A stretch of 45,557 bases of DNA from Prochlorococcus sp. AG-442-N17 (GTDB taxonomy: Bacteria > Cyanobacteriota > Cyanobacteriia > PCC-6307 > Cyanobiaceae), in assembly GCA_003212375.1 (NCBI GenBank), contig QCPY01000010.1, forward strand, positions 1 through 45,557. The letters run 5' to 3'. The position numbers and the translations under genes are program-made. The notes below the pieces were generated by a model that was not told the DNA's origin, searched no databases, and saw only the letters and a program-made list of their open reading frames with translations. This document shows positions 9,042 to 17,913 of this stretch, in pieces (position 1 is the stretch's first letter; every line of letters starts with the position of its first letter).

Positions 9042-9161
9042 ATGATTGAACCTCTTTTATGTGGAATAGTTTTAGGATTAGTCCCAATAACATTACTTGG
9101 ATTATTCGTTAGCGCATGGAACCAATATAGAAGAGGTTCAGGAATGTTAGATATGGATTAA
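9042..9161 (+). CDS. petG: Cytochrome b6f complex subunit V, PetG
   Basis: A 39-aa single-pass membrane subunit needed for assembly or stability of the cytochrome b6f complex. Translation from the ATG at 9042 begins [18 protein letters not shown] and continues through one hydrophobic helix to [14 protein letters not shown], closely matching PetG of other cyanobacteria and chloroplasts. It is too short for many gene finders but unmistakable. It is the only plus-strand gene inside a long minus-strand block; its last 15 bases overlap the 3' end of the convergent rsmD gene. It diverges from cytM, another photosynthetic electron-transfer gene, so the roughly 100-bp region between them may hold both promoters. 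Confidence 0.96.
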   Translation: MIEPLLCGIVLGLVPITLLGLFVSAWNQYRRGSGMLDMD

Positions 9162-9734
9162 AAAGGTCAATTTTGATTGACCATAAGTTCTTACATCATA
9201 GATCTCCCACAAAATATTCTTTCTAATTTCTAAATTTAATGAATGCTCGCAAATAACAATAGTTTCCTTTTTCATAAAATTACAATTAAAAATTTGATTT
9301 AAAACTAATTCATGGAAATCAGCTTTATATGGCGGATCTAGATAGATAAAGTCAAATTTAATTTTATTAAGATCATTAGTAGTTGATACATTTCTCTCTG
9401 CATTCGGCTTCGTCCAAATCAATACATCTTTGCAAATAACTTCAATATCTCTTTTTCTATTATTTATATTTTGAAGAGAGTATAGATTCTTTAAACATAA
9501 TTTTGATATTTTTTTATTTTTTTCAATCGCAACTATTTTTTTTGCACCATGATTATATGCCTCACAAGATATAGCCCCAGTTCCACTAAATAGATCTAAC
9601 CAATTAGAGTTTTCTACTTTATTTTTCAAAATATTAAAAATAGCTTCTCTCACCATTAAAGTTGTTGGTCTCGTATCGAAAGTTTTTAAGCTTTCAAGCC
9701 TACGTCCTCCAATTAACCTCAAATTTGTTTTCAT
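9147..9734 (-). CDS. rsmD: 16S rRNA (guanine966-N2)-methyltransferase RsmD
   Basis: SAM-dependent methylation of G966 in 16S rRNA of the 30S subunit. The protein is 195 aa, a standard length. Visible are the N-terminal [20 protein letters not shown], the family signature VREAIFNIL, the SAM-binding motif [19 protein letters not shown] and the catalytic motif [10 protein letters not shown], typical of exocyclic-amine methyltransferases. ATG at 9734; 13 bp after hisH on the same strand, so likely the end of a trxA-hisH-rsmD operon. Its 3' end overlaps petG, read the other way, by 15 bp. Confidence 0.95.
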   Translation of the reverse strand: MKTNLRLIGGRRLESLKTFDTRPTTLMVREAIFNILKNKVENSNWLDLFSGTGAISCEAYNHGAKKIVAIEKNKKISKLCLKNLYSLQNINNRKRDIEVICKDVLIWTKPNAERNVSTTNDLNKIKFDFIYLDPPYKADFHELVLNQIFNCNFMKKETIVICEHSLNLEIRKNILWEIYDVRTYGQSKLTFLIHI

Positions 9735-9747
9735 TTTTCAAACGGAA

Positions 9748-10365
9748 CTATTGAATACTTTTAAGCCATCTACGTAAAAGTTTTTCTCCAGTTTTTCCTG
9801 ATTTTTCAGGATGAAACTGGCAAGCTATCAAATTATCTTGTTCTATTATTGCTGTTAATTTTTCATTACCATAAGAGACATTTGCAGCTATAAAATTCTT
9901 ATTTGAGGGAACAGCATAATAAGAATGAACAAAATATACCCAATTATTTAATTCATCATTTTTTAATAAGCTATTATTTTTTGTTGGAAGAAGTTCACAC
10001 CATCCAACATGGGGAATTCTTTGATCAGATAATTGAGGGATTCTTTTTATTTGCCCCTTTACTATTCCAAGTCCATTAATTGACCCTTCATCACTAGATT
10101 CAAAAAGTAATTGCAATCCAAGGCAAATGCCTAAGAATGATTTTCCACTATTAATCCAGTTTTTTATGTCAACTATTAAATTTGTATTAATAAGATTATT
10201 CATTGCAGGATCAAATGAACCCACTCCTGGAAGTATTAAAGCCTTACAATCTTTAATTTGTTGAGAATTTTTAATTAGAACTATATCTTCTTCGAGGCTT
10301 TCTAAGGCTTTTGTGACGGAATGAATGTTACCCATCCCGTAGTCTATTATTCCTATTTTAGACAA
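9748..10365 (-). CDS. hisH: Imidazole glycerol phosphate synthase glutaminase subunit HisH
   Basis: Class-I glutamine amidotransferase subunit that hands ammonia to HisF in histidine synthesis. The protein is 205 aa, normal length. Catalytic triad: Cys81 in FLGICLGLQLLFES, and His185 and Glu187 in ACQFHPEKSG. The oxyanion region PGVGSFDPAM is also present. The start is a TTG at 10365 (MSKIGIIDYGMGNIHS), preceded by AAGG-like bases only a few nucleotides upstream. trxA ends 8 bp upstream on the same strand and rsmD follows after 13 bp. No other his gene is near, as usual for dispersed cyanobacterial his genes. Confidence 0.96.
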   Translation of the reverse strand: MSKIGIIDYGMGNIHSVTKALESLEEDIVLIKNSQQIKDCKALILPGVGSFDPAMNNLINTNLIVDIKNWINSGKSFLGICLGLQLLFESSDEGSINGLGIVKGQIKRIPQLSDQRIPHVGWCELLPTKNNSLLKNDELNNWVYFVHSYYAVPSNKNFIAANVSYGNEKLTAIIEQDNLIACQFHPEKSGKTGEKLLRRWLKSIQ

Positions 10366-10373
10366 TACCTTAT

Positions 10374-10697
10374 TTACAAGTGCTTAGACAACGTACTTGA
10401 AAGAGTCGCTTTTGGGACGGCTCCAACGACAGTATCAACTTTTTGACCGCCTTTAAAAATCATTAAGGTTGGAATACTTCTGATTCCGTATTGACTCGCG
10501 ACATTTGGGTTTTCATCTGTATTTAACTTAAATACTTTAATTTTGCCTTCAAAGTCCTTAGAGATCTCCTCAACTACTGGTGCTACCATCCTGCAAGGAC
10601 CGCACCAAGGAGCCCAAAAATCAACTAAGACTGGCAGATCACTTTGCAAAACTTCTTTGTCAAATGAAGAATCAGTTACGGCGGGAGCAGATGACAT
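10374..10697 (-). CDS. trxA: Thioredoxin (m-type)
   Basis: A 107-aa thiol-disulfide reductant; in cyanobacteria it is reduced by ferredoxin- or NADPH-dependent reductases and tunes Calvin-cycle and other enzymes to light. The active site is [13 protein letters not shown] (Cys32, Cys35), and the conserved cis-proline loop is in [15 protein letters not shown] at 10697 has an AGGA Shine-Dalgarno about 11 bp upstream (complement of 10709-10712), giving a well-supported start. The gene lies directly downstream of the Yfr1 small RNA and guaB3 on the same strand, the arrangement known from many cyanobacteria. hisH follows after 8 bp. Confidence 0.97.
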   Translation of the reverse strand: MSSAPAVTDSSFDKEVLQSDLPVLVDFWAPWCGPCRMVAPVVEEISKDFEGKIKVFKLNTDENPNVASQYGIRSIPTLMIFKGGQKVDTVVGAVPKATLSSTLSKHL

Positions 10698-10788
10698 AAT
10701 TTAGATATTCCTTTTAGAAAATTTAGCAGGCTATTCTTTTAAGTGATGATTTCATTACAGATAAACACATATAAGTAACAAAATACTT

Positions 10789-10810
10789 AAAAAAGCCCGA
10801 TAAATCGGGC
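10789..10810 (-). terminator. Rho-independent terminator of Yfr1 (and of guaB3 read-through)
   Basis: Inverted repeat with arms 10804-10810 and 10795-10801 (GCCCGAT/ATCGGGC) and a two-base nominal loop, followed on the minus strand by six T (10789-10794). It forms the 3' hairpin of Yfr1 and would also stop transcripts from guaB3. Confidence 0.9.
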
Positions 10811-10846
10811 GATTTTGTGTGTGAGGAGTATGGGGTTTAGCCCATA
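10789..10846 (-). ncRNA. yfr1: Yfr1 small regulatory RNA
   Basis: Reading the minus strand from about 10846: a first hairpin (TATGGG pairing with CCCATA, arms 10841-10846 and 10829-10834), then the unpaired ACTCCTCACAC (10819-10829) that is the ultraconserved Yfr1 core, then a GC-rich hairpin (10795-10810) followed by six T. This is exactly the two-stem architecture described for cyanobacterial Yfr1, and its place between guaB and trxA is the known conserved locus. In Prochlorococcus MED4, Yfr1 is reported to repress porin mRNAs by pairing near their ribosome binding site. The 5' end is estimated from the first stem; a TATCAT -10-like box lies upstream (complement of 10852-10857). Confidence 0.95.
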
Positions 10847-10851
10847 ATTTA

Positions 10852-10857
10852 ATGATA
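10852..10857 (-). promoter_or_regulatory. Putative -10 box of the Yfr1 promoter
   Basis: TATCAT on the minus strand, five bases before the predicted Yfr1 5' hairpin. The distance fits a sigma70-type -10 element for a strongly expressed small RNA. No convincing -35 box is seen at 17 bp spacing, which is common in Prochlorococcus. Confidence 0.5.
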
Positions 10858-10901
10858 ACTCCAAATGCGAATTTTTTTACATTAAAAAAAAAGTTTTCAT
10901 A

Positions 10902-12065
10902 TTATTTACCCATTCCAAGCTGTTGAGCTTTTTGATAAACCTTACCCTCTGTCAAAAGTGATGGCGCGATAACAATATCTACATTTTGCATTTCTTTTAT
11001 ATTTTTAGCTCCAAGAGTACTCATTGATGTTCTTATAGCTCCAAGTAAATTATGTGTCCCATCATCAAGTATTGCAGGTCCTTTTAAAATTCTTTCTAAA
11101 GAGCCTGTAGAACCTACTTCAATCCTTGTACCTCTTGGTAAAACAGGACTTGGGGTAGCCATACCCCAATGAAATCCATTACCTGGGGCACTTGATGATT
11201 TAGCTATTGGAGAACCAATCATTACTGCGTCAGCACCACAAGCAATGCATTTACAAATATCTCCACCAGTAACAATTCCACCATCACCAATTATTGGAAC
11301 ATAACGACCAGTTTCTTGAAAATAATTATCTCTAGCTGAACTACAGTCAGATATTGCTGTTGCCTGGGGGACACCTATTCCTAAAACTCCTCTAGAAGTG
11401 CAAGCAGCACCTGGACCAATTCCAACCATAAGCCCTGATACTCCAGATTTCATGAGAAGTTCTGCAACTTCATAAGTCACACAATTACCTGCAACAACTG
11501 GAACGTTCAAGGATTGACATAGATTTTTGATATTTAATGTCTCTTTACCATCCATACCTAAATGTTTAGTAGAGACAACTGTACCTTGAAGAAAAAATAA
11601 ATCTATTTTTGATTTCTCGAGTGTTTTTTTAAATTTGATAGCAGCTTGTGGTGTTCCACTTAATGCTGCTATTCCACCTTTTTCCTTAACTTCACTAATT
11701 CTTTGTAAGATTAGGTCTTCCTTAATAGGTTCTTTATATAATTTTTGCATTAAAGTAACGAATTCTTTTTTCCCGACAGAGGATATTTGCCTCAATATTT
11801 CTTTTGGATTTTCATATCTAGTTTGTATACCTTCCATATTGAGAACACCCATAGCACCTAACTTAGAGAGCTCTACTGCCGTATTAACATCAACAACACT
11901 ATCCATTGCGCTTGCGATAATTGGAATTTCTCTTTTAATATTTCCAATTGACCAAGAAGGATTAGTTAAATCGTAATCTAAGGTCCTTGTTCCAGGCACT
12001 AATGCTATTTCATCAATACCATAGGCTCTTCTAACTTTTTTGTTTAAACCAATTTCAATATTCAC
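10902..12065 (-). CDS. guaB3: GuaB3-type IMP dehydrogenase-family protein
   Basis: A 387-aa TIM-barrel protein of the IMPDH/GMP reductase family. The catalytic loop GIGPGAACTSRGVLGIGVPQ carries the Cys that would attack C2 of IMP, and PIIGDGGIVTGGDICKCIACGADAVMIGSP forms the phosphate-binding strands, here given as two parts: PIIGDGGIVTGGDI and GADAVMIGSP. The CBS pair of classical GuaB (about 490 aa) is absent. This length and the N-terminus IGLNKKVRRAYGIDEIALVP identify the cyanobacterial/actinobacterial GuaB3 group, for which IMPDH activity has been reported in cyanobacteria. Start is GTG at 12065. The gene is divergent from gyrA and is followed by Yfr1 and trxA on the same strand. Confidence 0.93.
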   Translation of the reverse strand: MNIEIGLNKKVRRAYGIDEIALVPGTRTLDYDLTNPSWSIGNIKREIPIIASAMDSVVDVNTAVELSKLGAMGVLNMEGIQTRYENPKEILRQISSVGKKEFVTLMQKLYKEPIKEDLILQRISEVKEKGGIAALSGTPQAAIKFKKTLEKSKIDLFFLQGTVVSTKHLGMDGKETLNIKNLCQSLNVPVVAGNCVTYEVAELLMKSGVSGLMVGIGPGAACTSRGVLGIGVPQATAISDCSSARDNYFQETGRYVPIIGDGGIVTGGDICKCIACGADAVMIGSPIAKSSSAPGNGFHWGMATPSPVLPRGTRIEVGSTGSLERILKGPAILDDGTHNLLGAIRTSMSTLGAKNIKEMQNVDIVIAPSLLTEGKVYQKAQQLGMGK

Positions 12066-12245
12066 GATTTTTTTTATTTATTCTGATTAAGCTAACAACT
12101 AAAGGGGTAATAAGCCAATAATTGTTTAAAAACAAAAGAGTTTTTTTATTATTTGTGTAAAGATGTGAGTGTTTTAAAATTAATTATTAACTATATTTTA
12201 TTCATTCTGACAATCAGGGATTATTATTAAAAAAAGGGTTTTAAT

Positions 12246-14846
12246 ATGTCAGATATTGTTGATTCTGAGAATTCTGGTTTGAGTGACGATAACGAACGAA
12301 TCATTCAGACAGATTTAAGGAATGAAATGTCACGATCGTACTTAGAGTACGCAATGAGCGTAATTGTTGGTCGTGCTCTTCCAGATGCAAGAGATGGGCT
12401 AAAGCCAGTTCACAGAAGGATTCTTTACGCAATGTATGAGCTTGGGTTAACAAGCGGCAGGCCATACAGAAAATGTGCAAGGGTTGTAGGAGAAGTTTTA
12501 GGTAAATACCATCCTCACGGAGATACTGCTGTTTACGATGCATTAGTAAGAATGGCTCAGGACTTTTCTATGAGAATGCCATTAATTGATGGCCATGGAA
12601 ACTTTGGCTCAGTTGATAATGACCCTCCCGCCGCCATGAGGTACACAGAGTCACGTCTTCAATCCCTAACAGATGAAAGTTTATTAGAGGATATTGAATC
12701 TGAGACTGTTGATTTTTCTGATAATTTTGATGGTTCACAACAAGAACCAACAGTCCTACCAGCAAGAATACCCCAGCTCCTTTTAAATGGATCATCTGGA
12801 ATTGCGGTAGGGATGGCAACTAATATACCTCCTCATAATTTAGGAGAGTTAATAGATGGCCTTGAAGCAATAATCAAAAATCCTTTAATTGAAGATAATG
12901 AACTATTTGAATTAATTAAAGGGCCAGATTTTCCAACTGGAGGACAAATATTAGGTAGAGATGGAATTAAGGAGACCTTCAAGTCTGGGAAAGGCTCTAT
13001 AACAATGCGAGGTGTCGCAGATATTGAACAAATCAAATCTCCTGGGAGGGTAGAAAAAGATGCAGTAATAATTACTGAGCTTCCCTTTCAAACTAATAAA
13101 GCAGCGTTAATAGAGAGAATTGCAGATTTAGTAAATGAAAAAAAATTAGAGGGTATTTCTGACATTAGAGATGAAAGTGACAGAGAAGGGATGAGAATTG
13201 TGATTGAGCTAAAAAGAGATGCCTATCCTCAAGTTGTTTTAAATAATCTATTTAAGTTGACACCTTTACAAAACAACTTTAGTGCGAATATTTTAGCTCT
13301 TGTTAATGGAGAACCTACAACTCTTTCCCTAAGAAAAATGTTAGAGGTATTTCTAGATTTTAGAATTGAGACAATTAAAAGAAGAACAACTTTCTTATTA
13401 AAAAAAGCAGAGGAAAGAGATCATATTATCAAAGGACTACTTCTAGCACTAGAGGCCATGGACGATATCATTTACCTTATAAGATCAGCAAAAGATACCA
13501 ATACAGCAAGAGAACAACTACAAAAAGATCATGAATTATCTGTAATTCAAGCAGATGCTATTTTACAAATGCAATTAAGAAGATTAACTGCATTAGAGGC
13601 GGATAAAATCAAATCAGAACATGATGAACTTATTAGAAAAATTGCAGATTATAAAGATATTTTGCATGATAAAGAACGTATAAATGAAATAATTCTTGAA
13701 GAGCTTAGTAAAATAAATGAAAGGTTTTCATCCCCAAGAAAAACTGAGATTCTTAATTTAGGTGGTGGTCTAGATGATATTGACCTGATAGCCAATGAGA
13801 GATCGGTTGTTTTACTAACTTCAGCTGGATACTTAAAAAGAATGCCAGTCAGTGAATTCGAATCTACAAGCAGGGGGTCAAGAGGTAAAGCAGGTACTAA
13901 GACTCAAGAAGATGATGAGGTTAAATTATTTATAAGCTGCAACGACCATGATACTCTTTTACTTTTCAGTGACAGAGGGGTGGCTTATGCACTTCCAGCA
14001 TATCGGGTCCCTATGAGTAGCAGAACAGCTAAAGGAACACCTTCTGTTCAACTTCTCCCTATACCTAGAGAAGAACAAATTACTTCAATCGTCTCAGTAG
14101 AGTCTTTCGACAATGATCGATATTTATTAATGCTTACAAAAGCTGGATTCATAAAAAGAACCCCATTATCAGCTTTTTCAAAAATACGTTCTAATGGATT
14201 GATAGCAATAAATCTAGAGGAAGGAGATGCTTTAACCTGGGTTAGGTTATCGACAGAAGGGGATAGTGTTCTAATTGGATCAAGCAAAGGGATGACGATT
14301 CATTTCAGATTAGATATGAATGAATTAAGACCTCTTGGTAGAACTGCAAGAGGTGTTAAATCTATGAATATAAAAGATGGAGACAAACTTGTATCTATGG
14401 ACGTTTTAACTTCTGATTTAGTAGATCAAATAGCAAATATTAATGATGACAACGATGAAATTGATGAAGACATAGAAAGTAATTCTTCAAAAGGGCCTTG
14501 GGTTTTAGTAGCTAGTGCATTTGGTTTAGGCAAGAGAGTGCCCGTAACTCAATTTAGATTGCAAAAAAGAGCAGGGATGGGTTTAAGAGCTATAAAATTT
14601 AGAATAAACAATGATTCTCTTGTAGGACTTAAGGTACTTGGAGAAGGCGAAGAACTGATTTTTGTTACAGAAAGGGGAGTTATCGTTAGAACCAGTGCAG
14701 ATAAAATTTCTCAGCAATCAAGAGCTGCTACAGGAGTCAAATTACAAAGGCTAGATGATGGTGATCATTTATCTGAGGTTGTATTAGTTCCACATGAGCA
14801 AATCGATGATAATAGTAACTTAATTTCTAAAGAAGAAGAGAGTTAA
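12246..14846 (+). CDS. gyrA: DNA gyrase subunit A
   Basis: Breakage-reunion subunit of gyrase, which introduces negative supercoils with GyrB. The protein is 866 aa, normal for the family. The N-terminal domain contains [20 protein letters not shown], the quinolone-resistance-region sequence [17 protein letters not shown] (Thr94 where E. coli has Ser83; Asp98 conserved) and the DNA-cleaving Tyr133 in [10 protein letters not shown]. The C-terminal half holds the repeated beta-pinwheel blades ([37 protein letters not shown]). The canonical GyrA box is represented by [12 protein letters not shown] at 12246 has an AAAGGG-like Shine-Dalgarno upstream. The lycopene cyclase gene follows 19 bp later, probably on the same transcript. 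Confidence 0.97.
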   Translation: MSDIVDSENSGLSDDNERIIQTDLRNEMSRSYLEYAMSVIVGRALPDARDGLKPVHRRILYAMYELGLTSGRPYRKCARVVGEVLGKYHPHGDTAVYDALVRMAQDFSMRMPLIDGHGNFGSVDNDPPAAMRYTESRLQSLTDESLLEDIESETVDFSDNFDGSQQEPTVLPARIPQLLLNGSSGIAVGMATNIPPHNLGELIDGLEAIIKNPLIEDNELFELIKGPDFPTGGQILGRDGIKETFKSGKGSITMRGVADIEQIKSPGRVEKDAVIITELPFQTNKAALIERIADLVNEKKLEGISDIRDESDREGMRIVIELKRDAYPQVVLNNLFKLTPLQNNFSANILALVNGEPTTLSLRKMLEVFLDFRIETIKRRTTFLLKKAEERDHIIKGLLLALEAMDDIIYLIRSAKDTNTAREQLQKDHELSVIQADAILQMQLRRLTALEADKIKSEHDELIRKIADYKDILHDKERINEIILEELSKINERFSSPRKTEILNLGGGLDDIDLIANERSVVLLTSAGYLKRMPVSEFESTSRGSRGKAGTKTQEDDEVKLFISCNDHDTLLLFSDRGVAYALPAYRVPMSSRTAKGTPSVQLLPIPREEQITSIVSVESFDNDRYLLMLTKAGFIKRTPLSAFSKIRSNGLIAINLEEGDALTWVRLSTEGDSVLIGSSKGMTIHFRLDMNELRPLGRTARGVKSMNIKDGDKLVSMDVLTSDLVDQIANINDDNDEIDEDIESNSSKGPWVLVASAFGLGKRVPVTQFRLQKRAGMGLRAIKFRINNDSLVGLKVLGEGEELIFVTERGVIVRTSADKISQQSRAATGVKLQRLDDGDHLSEVVLVPHEQIDDNSNLISKEEES

Positions 14847-14865
14847 GAAAGTAGGAGATTAAATA

Positions 14866-16083
14866 TTGCCAATGGAAACATTTGATATTTTAATTTTAGG
14901 TTCTGGACCTGCTGCATTATGCCTAGCTTCGGAGTTAGCCAAACAAAATCTTAATATAAAGGGAATATCAAAAAAATCCCCTTATGAAAAGTGGGAAAAT
15001 ACTTATGGGATTTGGGCATCGGAATTAGAAGAATTAGGTTTAGCTTCTTTGTTATCTCATAGATGGTCAAAAACTTTGAGTTACTTTGGTGATGGATTAA
15101 ATAAAAAAGGGAATAATCCCACCAAACATTTTTATGACTATGGTTTAATAAATCAGGAAGCTTTTCAAAACGAACTTTTGAAATCCTGCAAAAATATTGA
15201 ATGGTTAAATGAAACTGCACAATCAATTAAATCAGTAAACAAAATTTCTGAAGTAATTTGTTTTTCAGGTTTAAAACTAAAGGCAAGATTAGTAATTGAT
15301 GCAAGTGGACACAAGAGTAAATTTATTAAAAGGCCATTCCTAAAGGAAGTTGCCCAACAAGCTGCATATGGGATAGTTGGTAAATTTTCTTCTCCTCCTG
15401 TAAATAAAGACCAATTTGTTCTAATGGATTTTCGTTCTGACCATTTAAGTGATGAAGAGTTGTTATCGTCTCCCTCTTTTCTTTATGCAATGGATCTTGG
15501 GAATGAAACTTATTTTGTAGAGGAGACATCACTAGCTAGTTATCCTGCTTTATCTCAAGCTCATCTAAAAAAAAGACTTTTAAGTAGATTAAATAATAAA
15601 GGTATAAAGGTAAATGAGATTTTCCATGAAGAAAATTGCTTGTTCCCCATGAATATGCCCTTACCTTATAAAAATCAATCAGTTCTTGGTTTTGGAGGTT
15701 CAGCAAGTATGGTTCATCCTGCATCTGGATATATGATTGGATCTTTACTGAGAAGAGCGCCACTTCTTGCTGAAAAATTAGCAATCTTTTTGAAAGATTC
15801 AAACTATAGTTCAATAGAATTGGCAACAAGAGGTTGGTCAGTCTTATGGCCATATGAATTAACGCAAAGACATAAACTTTATCAATATGGACTAAGAAGA
15901 TTAATGAGCTTTGATGAGAGTAGATTAAGGAGCTTTTTTTGTAATTTCTTCAAATTATCAACAAAAGAATGGGTAGGTTTTCTTACAAATACACTTCCAT
16001 TGCCAAAATTAATTTATGTAATGAGTAAAATGTTTATAAATTCACCCCTAAAAGTTAAGCTGGGGATGTTGAAGATAAAATAA
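14866..16083 (+). CDS. crtL: Lycopene cyclase, CrtL type (probably beta)
   Basis: FAD/NAD(P)H-dependent cyclase forming ionone rings on lycopene, towards zeaxanthin and alpha-carotene derivatives. The protein is 403-405 aa, as in plant-type CrtL. Seen: the dinucleotide fold DILILGSGPAALCLASELA, KARLVIDASGHKS, FLYAMDLGNETYFVEETSLA (the cyclase signature block), and VHPASGYMIGSLLRRAP. Prochlorococcus has two such paralogues (beta and epsilon/bifunctional); I cannot separate them by eye. Start: AGGAG at 14853-14857 is 8 bp from a TTG at 14866 but 14 bp from the ATG at 14872, so the TTG may be real. The gene follows gyrA by 19 bp and its stop faces the GH57 gene 5 bp away. Confidence 0.9.
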   Translation: MPMETFDILILGSGPAALCLASELAKQNLNIKGISKKSPYEKWENTYGIWASELEELGLASLLSHRWSKTLSYFGDGLNKKGNNPTKHFYDYGLINQEAFQNELLKSCKNIEWLNETAQSIKSVNKISEVICFSGLKLKARLVIDASGHKSKFIKRPFLKEVAQQAAYGIVGKFSSPPVNKDQFVLMDFRSDHLSDEELLSSPSFLYAMDLGNETYFVEETSLASYPALSQAHLKKRLLSRLNNKGIKVNEIFHEENCLFPMNMPLPYKNQSVLGFGGSASMVHPASGYMIGSLLRRAPLLAEKLAIFLKDSNYSSIELATRGWSVLWPYELTQRHKLYQYGLRRLMSFDESRLRSFFCNFFKLSTKEWVGFLTNTLPLPKLIYVMSKMFINSPLKVKLGMLKIK

Positions 16084-16088
16084 AATTT

Positions 16089-17675
16089 TTATAATTGCCA
16101 ATCCTTTATTGTTATTTCAGGAAATATTCTATCTTCCTCCTCAATATCCTCAAGAAATTTGTAATCGATAATAGATTTATTTTCTAACATATCAACCAAT
16201 TTCCAAAATCTAAAAAGATGCCTATCAATCCTTTCTTTAGCTAGTTCAGTAGTAGTCCCTGCTCTTAAGATAAAACTCCAATCAGAAGACTCAGAAAGAA
16301 GTAACTCTCTTGCTGCTTGCTTTAATAATCTCATAGAAAAATGATCATTAAATTTTCTAGAAGATAATTCAACAAAAACTGCCCCGGCTTTTGTGATCCG
16401 AGGAACTATCCATGCATTTTTATCATTAAGCCAATAATTGTGATATCCCCCTTGTCCCCAGCTTGATGGAGCAGGATCACATATTTGAAGATTAGGTTTT
16501 TGTAAAAGAATTTCTTTTAGGTTTGTGAGCTTAATTGAATATCGTATAGATTTTCTCAGTATATTTTCTATAAATCTTGGCCCTTCGTACCACCAATGTC
16601 CAAATAGTTCAGCATCAAATGGAGCAATTAACAAAGGTTCAAAGGATGATGATGATAAGGCAAGGTTTTCTAATTGTTTAGATCTTGATAAAAGATACTG
16701 ATCAGCATGTTCTTCAACTTTTTTTATAGCCTCATCTTCTATATAAAATTCTTTTTTACTTAAAGAGGATTTATTGTTTGTAATCCTATGAAATTTTAAT
16801 CCTAGAGGCCTACTTGTATTAATTCCCTTTTTTTTAAGTTCAGAGGAAGATAATTCCCACCCCAAGTCTTTATGAAATTCCCTATAAACTGCATTTCCTG
16901 GGAATCCTTCACTTGATGACCAGACTGGCAATGTTGATTCACTATCCCTCCCAAAAAAAGCCACGCCTTTTTTTGAACAAATAGGCGCATAAACTCCATA
17001 TCTTGGTCTTGGAGATCCATTTAAAATACCATGACCGTCTAAAACTGCATATCTTATTCCGCAGTCAAATAAAATACTATCTAAATTCTCATAATAAGCA
17101 CACTCAGGCAACCAAATTCCCAAAGGTCTTGACCCAAAAATGACTTCATGGCTTCTTATTGCAGTATTTATTTGACCTAATACTGTTTCAGGGTTTTCTC
17201 TAAGGATTGGTAAATAACCATGTGTAGCAGCACAAGTAAGGATATCTAAATTTCCAGTTATACATAAATTTTTAAATCTTTCTATTAAATTCCCACCACA
17301 TTCTTCCCAATATACATAATTATTTTTGATATTCCTCATAAGAAATTCAGAGGCAGCTTTTTCTTTAGGAGGTAAATCAATCAAAAATTCTATTCTTGTT
17401 TTAATCCATGTTGAGAATTTTTTTTGAATTTGTTTATTTTGAAGAAGAGATAATAAAGTAGGAGATAAACTAAGAGTTAATTTCGTATTATTAGGATCAT
17501 TCTGTTTACAAGATTCCATTGATTGAAGTAATGGTATATAACATTCAAGTATTGCTTGGAATAACCAATCCTCTTCTAATGAATTTTTTTCATGTTTTCT
17601 AACATATGGAAGATGAGCATGTAAAACTATTGCCAATCTGCCTAAGTAATTGATATTAGGAGAAGGCCCATTCAT
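16089..17675 (-). CDS. Glycoside hydrolase family 57, probable 1,4-alpha-glucan branching enzyme
   Basis: Cytoplasmic alpha-glucan-active enzyme, 528 aa, the usual size of GH57 branching enzymes. The GH57 start motif IVLHAHLPYVRKHE is at the N-terminus. The likely catalytic nucleophile is Glu191 in GIWLPECAYY and the acid/base Asp354 in APFDAELFGHWWYEGP; these sit at nearly the same positions as the characterised Thermus branching enzyme residues. A C-terminal helical domain (SSDWSFILRAGTTTELAKER) is the DUF1957 portion. Amylase or transferase activity cannot be excluded. It belongs with malQ (33.8 kb) in glycogen metabolism. ATG at 17675; 238 bp separate it from divergent leuA. Confidence 0.9.
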   Translation of the reverse strand: MNGPSPNINYLGRLAIVLHAHLPYVRKHEKNSLEEDWLFQAILECYIPLLQSMESCKQNDPNNTKLTLSLSPTLLSLLQNKQIQKKFSTWIKTRIEFLIDLPPKEKAASEFLMRNIKNNYVYWEECGGNLIERFKNLCITGNLDILTCAATHGYLPILRENPETVLGQINTAIRSHEVIFGSRPLGIWLPECAYYENLDSILFDCGIRYAVLDGHGILNGSPRPRYGVYAPICSKKGVAFFGRDSESTLPVWSSSEGFPGNAVYREFHKDLGWELSSSELKKKGINTSRPLGLKFHRITNNKSSLSKKEFYIEDEAIKKVEEHADQYLLSRSKQLENLALSSSSFEPLLIAPFDAELFGHWWYEGPRFIENILRKSIRYSIKLTNLKEILLQKPNLQICDPAPSSWGQGGYHNYWLNDKNAWIVPRITKAGAVFVELSSRKFNDHFSMRLLKQAARELLLSESSDWSFILRAGTTTELAKERIDRHLFRFWKLVDMLENKSIIDYKFLEDIEEEDRIFPEITIKDWQL

Positions 17676-17913
17676 ACTTTTTTTATGAATTAAGAGTTAA
17701 GTGATTTTAAATATCAAAATTCCACCTTAAGGCAAATATTTAGTTATTTATTTTTATAAAGAATACTTTATTTAATTAATATAAAGACCTTTTATTTATA
17801 AAAAGTTAATCAATATTATTTGAAGGGTTTTTTCAATATAATTCAACCTAATTAATCCAGATCTAGTAATTTTTTTTTAATTGGCTTAATATATATTTAA
17901 CCGTATTTAGCTA
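17676..17913. promoter_or_regulatory. Divergent promoter region between the GH57 gene and leuA
   Basis: 238 bp of AT-rich DNA with no gene-like frame. Promoters for both flanking genes must lie here. A TATATTTA-like stretch just before the leuA ATG is a possible -10 element, but AT-richness makes exact placement unsafe. I see no leader peptide with leucine codons and no T-box-like structure. Confidence 0.4.

Noticed and set aside
12301-13036. Antisense open frames within gyrA and other long genes
   Set aside because: They are frame shadows: no start context, no family motifs, and composition dictated by the sense gene.
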